From positions 1 to 31,002 of IMG/VR virus record IMGVR_UViG_3300042197_003079: a stretch of 31,002 nucleotides of DNA; one strand, 5' to 3'. This DNA is from a virus. A program made the translations under genes and the position numbers. Shown here in pieces: positions 24,366-30,647 of this stretch (its first letter is position 1; each line of letters opens with the position of its first letter). The notes beneath the pieces were generated by a model. The model searched no databases. It was not told the DNA's origin and worked only from the letters and a program-made list of their open reading frames with translations.

Positions 24366-24722
24366 ATGACAGAAAAAACTAAAAGACGATGGGGACATTA
24401 TTTCGTATTAAATGAAGGCGTCACCATATCGGAAAATTATAAGGTCAAGATGCTTTATCTTGATCCAATGAAAAGCATTTCACGGCAGTATCATAATCAT
24501 CGAGAAGAATATTGGATCATCATGCAAGGTGTATGCGAAATGAGCCTAGACTCAGATTTAATGATTCGAAAGCGCGGAGATATGATACAAATTCCAAAAC
24601 GGGCAATTCACAAAGTCACAAATGTAGGCAACGAAGATTTGATTATTTTGGAACTACAGATTGGCGAAGAAGCAAACGAAGAAGACATTGTAAGATTGGA
24701 GACAATAAATGGCGAAATCTAA
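24366..24722 (+). CDS. cupin of the mannose-6-phosphate isomerase (ManC C-terminal) type
   Basis: A 118-residue single-domain cupin. RRWGHYFVLNEG (7-18), SISRQYHNHREEYWIIMQG (37-55) with its metal-binding His/Glu residues, IPKRAIHKVTN (76-86, His82) and LIILELQIG...EEDIVRLE match the C-terminal PMI domain of bifunctional ManC/AlgA proteins. That domain isomerises mannose-6-phosphate and fructose-6-phosphate, feeding GDP-mannose synthesis. No guanylyltransferase domain is present. ATG 24366 is preferred; an in-frame ATG at 24315 lies inside gp43. It overlaps the uvsX start by 14 bases. It plausibly supplies Gmd with substrate, although a single-domain cupin could have another sugar substrate. 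Confidence 0.72.
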   Translation: MTEKTKRRWGHYFVLNEGVTISENYKVKMLYLDPMKSISRQYHNHREEYWIIMQGVCEMSLDSDLMIRKRGDMIQIPKRAIHKVTNVGNEDLIILELQIGEEANEEDIVRLETINGEI

Positions 24723-25887
24723 TAGCGGAACTACAAATAACGAGACCAAAGAAGACGATAAGTTTTTCAAGTCTCTAATCAAGGCAACGGATAATCCTTT
24801 TGCTGAAATTGCAGAACAAGGCGGAGCAAACATTACAGGATTTATTGATACAGGATCCGCCGCACTTAATGCGCTAATTTCTGGATCAATCCGCGGAGGA
24901 TATCCACGAAACAAGATTACAGGACTAGCGGGCGATCCGTCTACAGGCAAGACTTTTTTCATGCTTAGTGCTGTAAAAAGTTTTCTTGAAGACAACCCTC
25001 GCGCGCGCGCATTTCTTTTTGATTCAGAGTTTAATCTGTCAAAGGATTTGCTATCGTCACGTGGAATTGATTGCACGCGCACTGTGATCGTTCCTGTTGA
25101 AACAATTGAGCAGTTTAGAACACAAGCAATCAATATTCTTGACAAGTATCTGGAAGTACCCAAAGAAAAGCGATGGCCAATGTTCATGGCGCTTGATTCT
25201 CTGGGAATGTTGTCAACGTCAAAAGAAATGGAAGATATGTTAAGCGGTAAAGAAGCCGTAGATATGACAAAAGCACGTTTGACGAAAGGAGCGTTCCGCG
25301 CTCTTACGCTTAAGCTAGGCAAAGCAGATGTTCCAATGATTGTTACAAATCACACGTACATGACGATTGGAATGTTTGCATCCAAAAAGATGGGCGGAGG
25401 AACAGGCCTGGAATATGCCGCATCTACCATTCTTTTTCTATCCAAGAAGAAGGACAAGGATTCCTCAGGCCGCGTAAGTGGAGTAGAAATTACTGCGCTT
25501 CTCAAGAAATCACGACAAACACATGAAAATCAGGACGTAACAACATATCTGTCATATAAAGACGGTCTTGATCCGTATTACGGTCTTCTTGAAGTAGCAG
25601 TTAACTGCAAAGTCATCAAGGCTCTTCCGCGAAAAGAATATCAGTTTCCTGATGGAGAAGTTGTGTCCGAGTCAGAAGTAAACGCAAATCCATCTCAATA
25701 TTTTACTGATGATCTGCTGGATGCAATTGACACCGCGTGTCAAAAAGTGTATGCTTATAGTTCAGAACAAATAGAAATGGATGATGTGGACGAATTACTT
25801 TCTTCGAGTGATGAGAAACTGAAAAATCATAACAATAACAACAACGACAACGACAAAAAAGAGGATGAAAATAATTCCGATGTTTGA
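24709..25887 (+). CDS. uvsX: RecA-like recombinase UvsX
   Basis: A 392-residue strand-exchange protein for recombination-dependent replication and repair. GGYPRNKITGLAGDPSTGKT includes Walker A GDPSTGKT (75-82); FLFDSEFNLS is the DSE metal region; MFMALDSLGML is the Walker B strand; KKSRQTHENQ lies in the DNA-binding loop 2 area. The C-terminus is a very acidic Asn/Asp/Glu tail (from about 360), as in UvsX and RecA. GGAG precedes the ATG. It lies directly after the cupin, in the T4 order 43-...-uvsX-(40)-41. Confidence 0.93.
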   Translation: MAKSNSGTTNNETKEDDKFFKSLIKATDNPFAEIAEQGGANITGFIDTGSAALNALISGSIRGGYPRNKITGLAGDPSTGKTFFMLSAVKSFLEDNPRARAFLFDSEFNLSKDLLSSRGIDCTRTVIVPVETIEQFRTQAINILDKYLEVPKEKRWPMFMALDSLGMLSTSKEMEDMLSGKEAVDMTKARLTKGAFRALTLKLGKADVPMIVTNHTYMTIGMFASKKMGGGTGLEYAASTILFLSKKKDKDSSGRVSGVEITALLKKSRQTHENQDVTTYLSYKDGLDPYYGLLEVAVNCKVIKALPRKEYQFPDGEVVSESEVNANPSQYFTDDLLDAIDTACQKVYAYSSEQIEMDDVDELLSSSDEKLKNHNNNNNDNDKKEDENNSDV

Positions 25888-26287
25888 AAAAAATAAAAAG
25901 GGAAGAGTAGGCAGAAAAACAAAAAGCAAGGGAACGTTGTACACAGGCGCTCCAATGGATCTTGTGTTAGGTATCGATTTTGAATTGTTTGATGATCCAG
26001 ATAATAATTGGGTATGCGTAAAACTTTTAAAAGGAAAATATGAAGGAGTGCGCTACAAGTATAATTCGATTGGAGTCAAGGAAGATCCGACAAAAACAAA
26101 TGCGGATCATCTTATGATGACAATGGACTATGAAATTATTGACTACAATAATCTTTCAAAAAAAATCGAAAAGGAAGAAGAATTCAACAACACCGTGTTT
26201 AATGTTGTGTATGCCCTTATCGTGATGCAAAATGGCATAACCGATAACGCCACCGGCGCAGATGTAGAAGAAGACAGTGAAGAATAA
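25880..26287 (+). CDS. conserved hypothetical protein between uvsX and gp41
   Basis: A 135-residue protein from ATG 25880 (an earlier in-frame ATG at 25865 adds five residues but has no properly spaced Shine-Dalgarno). The N-terminus is basic (KNKKGRVGRKTKSKG), followed by DLVLGIDFELFDDPDNNWVCVKLLKGKYEGVRYKYNSIGV, a beta-rich segment, and an acidic C-terminus. It occupies the position of gp40 in T4 (uvsX-40-41), but I cannot show homology to gp40. Its TAA overlaps the gp41 ATG by one base, so it is translationally coupled to the helicase. Confidence 0.65.
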   Translation: MFEKNKKGRVGRKTKSKGTLYTGAPMDLVLGIDFELFDDPDNNWVCVKLLKGKYEGVRYKYNSIGVKEDPTKTNADHLMMTMDYEIIDYNNLSKKIEKEEEFNNTVFNVVYALIVMQNGITDNATGADVEEDSEE

Positions 26288-27696
26288 TGACTCTAGAGGA
26301 AATGGTGTTGGAGAATCTGATTGGAAACGAAGAGTTTACCCGTTCGGTTCTTCCATTCCTTAAAAAGACTTATTTTGAGGACGACACAAACAAGTTTCTG
26401 TTTCAAAAGATACAGGAGTTTGTAACAAAGTATAATGTTCTTCCTCCAAAAAATTCAATGGAACTTGAGATAAGGAACACACAGAATGTTTCTCAGACGA
26501 TGGTTGATAACTCTATCAACCGCATTGCATCTTTATATGAAAATATTAAAAATGGAAATAAAGAAGATATTAAATGGCTGAAGGACAAGACTGAAAAGTG
26601 GTGTCAGGAACGCGCGCTCTATCTTGCAATTTTTGACTCAATTCAAATCATTGATGGAAAGAAAAAGCAGCACAAGAATGCAATTCCACAATTGCTCACC
26701 GACGCTCTTGCGGTTGCATTTGATTCCGATCTTGGACATGACTACACCGAAGACTCTGACAAGAGATATGATTTTCTTCATTCCGATGTTCCAAGAATTC
26801 CTCTTGACTTGGAGATGTATAATTCAATTACCAAAAACGGCGCGGCGCGAAAGACATTAAATATCATTGGTGCAGGTGTCAATGTTGGCAAGACACTTCA
26901 TCTGTGTCATTTTACGTGTGCATATGCTCTTCAAGGTTATAAAGTGCTGTATATTTCACTTGAAATGGCTCAGGAAGAAATCTCGTCACGTTTGGATGCA
27001 AATCTGATGGATGTAGAGATTGACAAGATCTCAAACATGTCAAAAGAAGAATGGAATGAAAAGATCAATCGCATCCGCAAAAAAGCGCGAGGAAATATCA
27101 TTATCAAAGAGTATCCAACAAAGCAGGCATCAATTGTTCAGTTTCGAGCATTTCTTCGAGAACTAAAAATCAAAAAGAACTTTGTGCCAGATGTAATCTG
27201 TGTTGATTATCTTGGCATTTGTTCTGCCGCGTCTCTCAAACTTGGCGGCTCAATCAACACAAACACATATCAAGGACAGATCGCGGCCGAACTTCGGGCA
27301 CTTGCAAAAGAATACAATATCGTCATTTGGACGGCACAGCAACTAAATAGAACGGGATTTGCATCATCCGATCCAGACATGGACAACGTTGCCGACTCGT
27401 TTGATGTTCCTGGTATTGCAGATTTTTATCTTATGGTAACTCAATCGGAAGAACTTGCCAAGCTAAATCAGTATCAAGTAAAGCAAGTCAAGAGCCGATA
27501 TGGGGACAAGAATAAAAACAGAAGATTTGTCATTGGAGTAGACAAATCAAAAATGAGATTGTATGATACTTCCGCATCATCTCAAACTCTTATTGCAGGA
27601 TCTGCCTCAACACCTTCTTCTTCTACTACAATGAATAACTCTTGGGGAACAAAGAAAAACAAGAGCGATAATAAGTTTTCTCGAATAAAGGTATGA
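26287..27696 (+). CDS. 41: replicative DNA helicase (gp41, DnaB-like)
   Basis: A 469-residue hexameric 5'-3' helicase that unwinds the lagging-strand template and partners with primase. The RecA-like core begins with LNIIGAGVNVGKT (Walker A GAGVNVGKT, 195-203), continues with VLYISLEMAQEEISSRLDANLM (a DnaB motif), VICVDYLGICSAA (Walker B) and the C-terminal TAQQLNRTG and VKSRYGDKNKNRRF segments. Length matches T4 gp41 (475). It begins at TAATG, overlapping the previous stop. Confidence 0.94.
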   Translation: MTLEEMVLENLIGNEEFTRSVLPFLKKTYFEDDTNKFLFQKIQEFVTKYNVLPPKNSMELEIRNTQNVSQTMVDNSINRIASLYENIKNGNKEDIKWLKDKTEKWCQERALYLAIFDSIQIIDGKKKQHKNAIPQLLTDALAVAFDSDLGHDYTEDSDKRYDFLHSDVPRIPLDLEMYNSITKNGAARKTLNIIGAGVNVGKTLHLCHFTCAYALQGYKVLYISLEMAQEEISSRLDANLMDVEIDKISNMSKEEWNEKINRIRKKARGNIIIKEYPTKQASIVQFRAFLRELKIKKNFVPDVICVDYLGICSAASLKLGGSINTNTYQGQIAAELRALAKEYNIVIWTAQQLNRTGFASSDPDMDNVADSFDVPGIADFYLMVTQSEELAKLNQYQVKQVKSRYGDKNKNRRFVIGVDKSKMRLYDTSASSQTLIAGSASTPSSSTTMNNSWGTKKNKSDNKFSRIKV

Positions 27697-27702
27697 TAAA
27701 AA

Positions 27703-27912
27703 ATGTTTAATTCGTCACAAAAAAAATCTGAATATATAGAAAAAACACTAGTGTCTCTAAGAGAAAGAGAAAGTACCTGCTGGGACATGGCAGGAGTATT
27801 CTTTGAAAATAAGGACGCGCACGGAATTCATGATATGGGAGTTGAGATACAGGCTCTTCAACGGACAATAAGCGAGTTTGCAAAAATGAAAGAGGCTTTA
27901 GATAAGGTATAA
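27703..27912 (+). CDS. small helical protein of unknown function
   Basis: A 69-residue protein that follows gp41 by 6 bases. It is almost all helix by eye (SEYIEKTLVSLRERES...IQALQRTISEFAKMKEALDKV), with an unusual central VFFENKDAHGIHDMG. AAGG about 12 bases upstream is the only Shine-Dalgarno candidate. It ends the replication transcription unit, immediately before a terminator hairpin. I recognise no family. Confidence 0.55.
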   Translation: MFNSSQKKSEYIEKTLVSLRERESTCWDMAGVFFENKDAHGIHDMGVEIQALQRTISEFAKMKEALDKV

Positions 27913-27940
27913 AAAAAGAGGCCCTAGAAATCAGGGCCTC
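27911..27940. terminator. bidirectional terminator between gp41 unit and minus-strand micro-gene
   Basis: An 8-bp GC-rich stem (27918-27925 with 27933-27940) with a 7-nt loop is flanked on its left by seven A (27911-27917). Read on the minus strand it is a stem followed by T7, a classic terminator for the gene at 27970-28125. On the plus strand the T run is weaker (TTATTATTAT). Confidence 0.8.
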
Positions 27941-27969
27941 GGGTTATTATTATGTATTTTTTATTATTA

Positions 27970-28125
27970 TTATGCGTGTGATGTTGTTTGATCGTAATTT
28001 GTTTCCGCAATGTTTGACACATGAAGTCGATTTGCGGAACTCACCATGATGCTCATGATGAAAACAACAAGTCCAATTGCGGTAATTGTAACAAGAGTAG
28101 AAGCGATAGAAGATGCGAGTCTCAT
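27970..28125 (-). CDS. minus-strand membrane micropeptide
   Basis: A 51-residue peptide with a single membrane helix (about residues 9-29, STLVTITAIGLVVFIMSIMVSS) and a polar C-terminus. A longer in-frame start exists at 28230, but the internal ATG at 28125 has an AAAGGA Shine-Dalgarno 8 to 9 bases upstream. It has its own promoter (28165-28193) and terminator (27911-27940) on the minus strand and is the only minus-strand gene of the window. The Arg at position 2 and again at 33 suggests a defined topology. Its role is unknown; a holin-like, immunity or inner-membrane effector peptide are possibilities only. Confidence 0.75.
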   Translation of the reverse strand: MRLASSIASTLVTITAIGLVVFIMSIMVSSANRLHVSNIAETNYDQTTSHA

Positions 28126-28164
28126 AATAGAAGTCCTTTCATATTTTTCTGTTGCAGTGCACAA

Positions 28165-28193
28165 TATATAGCAAATGATGACGGTAATGTCAA
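28165..28193 (-). promoter_or_regulatory. minus-strand sigma70 promoter
   Basis: Reading leftwards, exact TTGACA (28193-28188), a 17-nt spacer and TATATA (28170-28165; an overlapping TATATT gives 19). It lies 40 bases before the minus-strand ATG. Confidence 0.75.
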
Positions 28194-28230
28194 CTTTTTT
28201 TAGAGTATGTCTCATATAAGGAAAACGCAT

Positions 28231-28383
28231 ATGTGTAAATCTGTCGCAGCATCGTCATGGATCGCGATCAATCTTGGAACAATTGCAATGCTTTGGGAGT
28301 TGGCATTTATTATTCCCTTGACAATCCGAGATTTGTCTGTTATTATGATGCAAAATAATAAAACTGATGACAACTTGGTGTAA
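28231..28383 (+). CDS. plus-strand membrane micropeptide
   Basis: A 50-residue peptide with one hydrophobic stretch (about 10-31, WIAINLGTIAMLWELAFIIPLT) and a polar C-terminus ending DDNLV. ATG 28231 is preceded by AAGG (28218-28221). It is divergent from the minus-strand peptide gene, 105 bases between starts. Its last ten bases overlap the tRNA-like element. No clear promoter of its own is visible. Function unknown. Confidence 0.6.
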   Translation: MCKSVAASSWIAINLGTIAMLWELAFIIPLTIRDLSVIMMQNNKTDDNLV

Positions 28384-28456
28384 CCGAGGCAGTCTTCTAA
28401 ACTGTTATCCGTAAATGGAGTTGAAAATGGAGGTTCGAATCCTCTCGCCTAGGCCA
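28374..28456 (+). tRNA. tRNA-like RNA, anticodon UCU (Arg), apparently lacking a D arm
   Basis: Parts of a tRNA can be drawn: acceptor 28374-28380 with 28446-28452 (6 of 7 pairs, one G-U, one T-T mismatch), T8-A9, then only six bases where the D arm should be, an anticodon arm of 5 bp and 7 nt (28389-28405) with T33, UCU and A37, a 23-nt variable region, a T arm 28429-28445 with TTCGAAT, discriminator G and an encoded CCA (28454-28456). tRNA-Arg(UCU) is the commonest phage tRNA. It could be a degraded tRNA, an unusual D-armless one or a tRNA mimic. The acceptor alternatively pairs 28384-28390 with 28447-28453. Confidence 0.4.
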
Positions 28457-28593
28457 CAAAGATAGGGGGACGGCGCAAGCGCGCGGGAGGGCCTTATAAG
28501 CCCTTAAGCACTAGATTGGTGTTCACGGCAAGGAGCATTACCTTGGTTCCCTACCAAATTTCTAACATAATAACATAAGGATTTAAAATAAAA
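28457..28593 (+). other. intergenic stretch with repeated 5-bp/7-nt hairpins
   Basis: No ORF is seen. Two hairpins have 5-bp stems and 7-nt loops like anticodon arms: 28488-28504 (loop CTTATAA) and 28529-28545 (loop AGCATTA). A weak TTGGTT-N17-CATAAT (28543-28571) and an AAGGA Shine-Dalgarno (28577-28581) precede the GT10 gene. No full second tRNA can be folded from this stretch. Confidence 0.5.
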
Positions 28594-29463
28594 ATGATAA
28601 AGAAAAAACCACTAAAAATAGGAGTAGTAGATTCTTGTTTGGAGCCTTTTTATCGAGAGGTGTTATCGGAGAGATATGATCTCACATTTGATAAGGAAAA
28701 TCCAGATTTTTTGTTTTTCGGAGATGAAAATTTTGGAACCGAAAACCTGAAGTATTCTCGCGATAAGTGCATAAAGATATTTCACACCGGTGAAAATCGA
28801 CGACCGGAAAACTACGACTGTCATTACGCACTATCTTTCGACCACAATAATTCTTCGTGGCACTACAGACTGACGGGGTGGTCGATGACGCCCTTTTTCT
28901 ACAATAAACATCCATTTTTTCATATTGCAAACGCTCATAACGTAAGACATGAAAAGACCAAATTTTGCGTTTTCATTCACAGAAACCCAAATTGTCAAGT
29001 TAGAAACGCGGTATTCAGTGAAGTGAGTAAATATAAAAAAGTGGACAGCGCAGGTACTTTATTTAATAATACAGGATTCATTGTTGGTCCAGAATACGAC
29101 GAAAAGTTAGACTTTATCAAGAACTATAAATTTGTCTTTGCGTTTGAGAATAGTTCATATCCAGGTTATTTGACCGAAAAGATTATGGACGCATTTTATG
29201 TGAATTCGGTTCCGCTTTATTGGGGTTCCCCAACAGTGGATTTGGATTTTAATGAAAATTCATTTATCAATGCGGGAAAGTTTAGAACTATTCAAGACTT
29301 GGTTAATTATATCATCGAGGTAGATAATAACGATGAACTATATGAAAAAATTATTTCCCAGCCAAAATTCAAGCACGGAGTAATTCCTTCCGCGCTGTTC
29401 TATGACAATTTTCTCAATTGGTTTGACGCAACCGTCTACAACAAAATAAACATGAGACAGTAA
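28594..29463 (+). CDS. alpha-1,3/4-fucosyltransferase family (GT10)
   Basis: A 289-residue GT10 enzyme. The C-terminal donor-binding domain shows the family signature: KFVFAFENSS (FENS at 184-187), YLTEKIMDAFYVNSVPLYWGSP and FNENSFINAGKF. The N-terminal half has DFLFFGDENFG and a segment KIFHTGENRRP resembling the GT10 acceptor domain. It uses a GDP-6-deoxysugar donor, normally GDP-L-fucose, linking it to the gmd/fcl-like/ColD-like genes about 8 kb upstream; a colitosyl donor is also conceivable. No signal or membrane anchor is seen. It lies outside the main cassette, after the tRNA-like patch. Confidence 0.88.
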   Translation: MIKKKPLKIGVVDSCLEPFYREVLSERYDLTFDKENPDFLFFGDENFGTENLKYSRDKCIKIFHTGENRRPENYDCHYALSFDHNNSSWHYRLTGWSMTPFFYNKHPFFHIANAHNVRHEKTKFCVFIHRNPNCQVRNAVFSEVSKYKKVDSAGTLFNNTGFIVGPEYDEKLDFIKNYKFVFAFENSSYPGYLTEKIMDAFYVNSVPLYWGSPTVDLDFNENSFINAGKFRTIQDLVNYIIEVDNNDELYEKIISQPKFKHGVIPSALFYDNFLNWFDATVYNKINMRQ

Positions 29464-29480
29464 GTAACTTCCTTCATATT

Positions 29481-29510
29481 TTGAACATATTTTTGTGTAA
29501 TAATTATAAT
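29481..29510 (+). promoter_or_regulatory. sigma70-type promoter for the 27-residue ORF
   Basis: TTGAAC (29481-29486), an 18-nt spacer and exact TATAAT (29505-29510), located 30 bases before the short ORF at 29541. Confidence 0.65.
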
Positions 29511-29540
29511 TGCCTAGTGTTAAAAACGGAAGGACAAAAT

Positions 29541-29624
29541 ATGGCAAAGCATAGCAGCACTTTGGTTATTTCCGATTACACCGCATATGAACTTGAAAAG
29601 AAGAGGCTTGACAACACAGCATGA
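29541..29624 (+). CDS. 27-residue micro-ORF
   Basis: ATG 29541 to TGA 29622-29624 encodes MAKHSSTLVISDYTAYELEK and seven more residues ending NTA. A GGAAGGA Shine-Dalgarno (29528-29534) and its own promoter precede it. The next promoter's -35 box lies inside its 3' end. No membrane segment. It may be a micropeptide or a leader whose translation affects the peroxiredoxin promoter. Confidence 0.5.
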   Translation: MAKHSSTLVISDYTAYELEKKRLDNTA

Positions 29625-29636
29625 TTAATGTATAGT
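29608..29636 (+). promoter_or_regulatory. near-perfect sigma70 promoter for peroxiredoxin
   Basis: Exact TTGACA (29608-29613), a 17-nt spacer and TATAGT (29631-29636). It overlaps the end of the 27-residue ORF and lies 32 bases before the peroxiredoxin ATG. Confidence 0.85.
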
Positions 29637-29668
29637 ATTGTTCTGACTTTAGACAAGAAAGGAAAAAT

Positions 29669-30289
29669 ATGAGAAAGACAATTAAAAGAAATTGGAAGTC
29701 ATTTTCTGATGATACAATCAATCTTCCAGAGATTGTTCCCAGTGTTGTTTTTAAGATGCGAGTTCGCGACGATTCAATCGGCGGACCAAATCCTTATAAG
29801 TGGCAGGATGTAACAACCTTTGATCTTTTTGCTCGTAGAAGGGTTGTTCTCTTTTCCCTTCCTGGCGCATTTACTCCAACATGTTCAGCATATCAGCTTC
29901 CAGAGTTTGAAAAGCTATATTCAGAATTCAAGGATCTTGGTATTGATGATATCTACTGCATTTCAGTAAATGATGCATTTGTCATGAATGCATGGGCCAA
30001 GCAGCTTGATATCAAGAATGTCAAGATGATTCCTGATGGTGCGGCCAAGTTTACCAATAATATGGGACTGGATGTATACAAGGACAATCTTGGCTTTGGT
30101 GTTCGTAGCTGGCGCTATGCTGCTGTTGTAACAAATGGTAAGATTGAAACTTGGTTCATTGAACCGGGAATGATTGATGATTCTGAGGAAGATCCTTATT
30201 TTGAGTCCTCTCCTCACAACGTTTTGGCATGGATAAAGGAACAGAATGCAAATGACGGCAGCAAAGATCCAAACAAGGCTCCCTTCTAA
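29669..30289 (+). CDS. peroxiredoxin (Prx5-like, AhpC/TSA fold)
   Basis: A 206-residue thiol peroxidase. RRVVLFSLPGAFTPTCSAYQLPEF carries the PxxxTxxC active site with peroxidatic Cys72; DIYCISVNDAFVMNAWAKQL and FGVRSWRYAAVVTNGKIETWF match the Prx5/AhpE-type core. The C-terminal tail after residue 185 is charged and flexible. A Cys in DDIYCISV is the other candidate redox residue. It should reduce hydroperoxides in the host cytoplasm; peroxiredoxins are known in some large marine phages. It has a strong promoter and an AAGGAA Shine-Dalgarno. Its 3' end overlaps the zinc-ribbon gene by 44 bases. Confidence 0.87.
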   Translation: MRKTIKRNWKSFSDDTINLPEIVPSVVFKMRVRDDSIGGPNPYKWQDVTTFDLFARRRVVLFSLPGAFTPTCSAYQLPEFEKLYSEFKDLGIDDIYCISVNDAFVMNAWAKQLDIKNVKMIPDGAAKFTNNMGLDVYKDNLGFGVRSWRYAAVVTNGKIETWFIEPGMIDDSEEDPYFESSPHNVLAWIKEQNANDGSKDPNKAPF

Positions 30290-30533
30290 AAATAAAAAGA
30301 ACGAACACGGCTACTGCGAAAAGTGCAATTTAGACTTTGATGCAGGAAAAATCTGGGATTACTTTTTTGAACAATATAAGTCAGAAGACGCGGCAGACAA
30401 AGCCGCGTCTCTCTATGGAGCGACTCGTGAAAAAGGATGTTTTGGAAAACAGATAGGATTATATTGTCGCGACAACGATCGGACTTTATTTTATAAATGT
30501 CCCGAATGTGGTCATATTCAGGAGAGAATATAA
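30246..30533 (+). CDS. zinc-ribbon-like small protein
   Basis: A 95-residue protein with two CxxC pairs: CEKC (24-27) and CPEC followed by GH (85-90), the layout of a zinc ribbon split by a helical insert. ATG 30246 follows AAAGGA by 5 bases; ATG 30252 is an alternative. The start lies within the peroxiredoxin gene, so the two are probably co-expressed. Its stop lies next to the late-promoter motif. Function unknown; nucleic-acid or protein binding through zinc is plausible. Confidence 0.6.
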   Translation: MQMTAAKIQTRLPSKNKKNEHGYCEKCNLDFDAGKIWDYFFEQYKSEDAADKAASLYGATREKGCFGKQIGLYCRDNDRTLFYKCPECGHIQERI

Positions 30534-30541
30534 TATAAATA
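30534..30541 (+). promoter_or_regulatory. exact T4-type late promoter motif
   Basis: TATAAATA (30534-30541) matches the T4 late promoter -10 consensus recognised by gp55-RNA polymerase with the gp45 clamp and gp33. It begins at the end of the zinc-ribbon gene and lies 106 bases before speD. I saw no other exact copy in the window. Confidence 0.6.
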
Positions 30542-30595
30542 CCGCGCCCTTTGAGTGTCGGGTGGGCACCGCATTGGTTTTAGCAACACTGGTGT

Positions 30596-30615
30596 AGTAA
30601 GTAAGTACGTAAGTA
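30596..30615 (+). repeat. short AGTA tandem repeat in the speD leader
   Basis: Five 4-base units AGTA, AGTA, AGTA, CGTA, AGTA lie between the late-promoter motif and the speD Shine-Dalgarno (AAGGAG at 30634-30639). Confidence 0.8.
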
Positions 30616-30647
30616 TCACCTGTATAACATTTAAAGGAGTTCAGCAA

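Noticed and set aside
24654-25322. Minus-strand ORF of 222 codons opposite uvsX
   Set aside because: It lies opposite a certain gene, has no family motif and no promoter or Shine-Dalgarno that I can see.
28021-28203. Plus-strand ORF of 60 codons opposite the minus-strand micropeptide
   Set aside because: The minus-strand gene has promoter, Shine-Dalgarno and terminator; this frame has none and a composition typical of a shadow.
28374-28560. Permuted two-piece tmRNA of the alphaproteobacterial type
   Set aside because: The CCA-ended part lacks a tmRNA-type acceptor (no GGGG-type partner), and no downstream complement to CGCCTAG or tag reading frame was found.
28488-28560. Second tRNA with anticodon UAU
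   Set aside because: The anticodon-like hairpin is good, but no T loop with TTCRANY, D arm or acceptor stem can be assembled around it.
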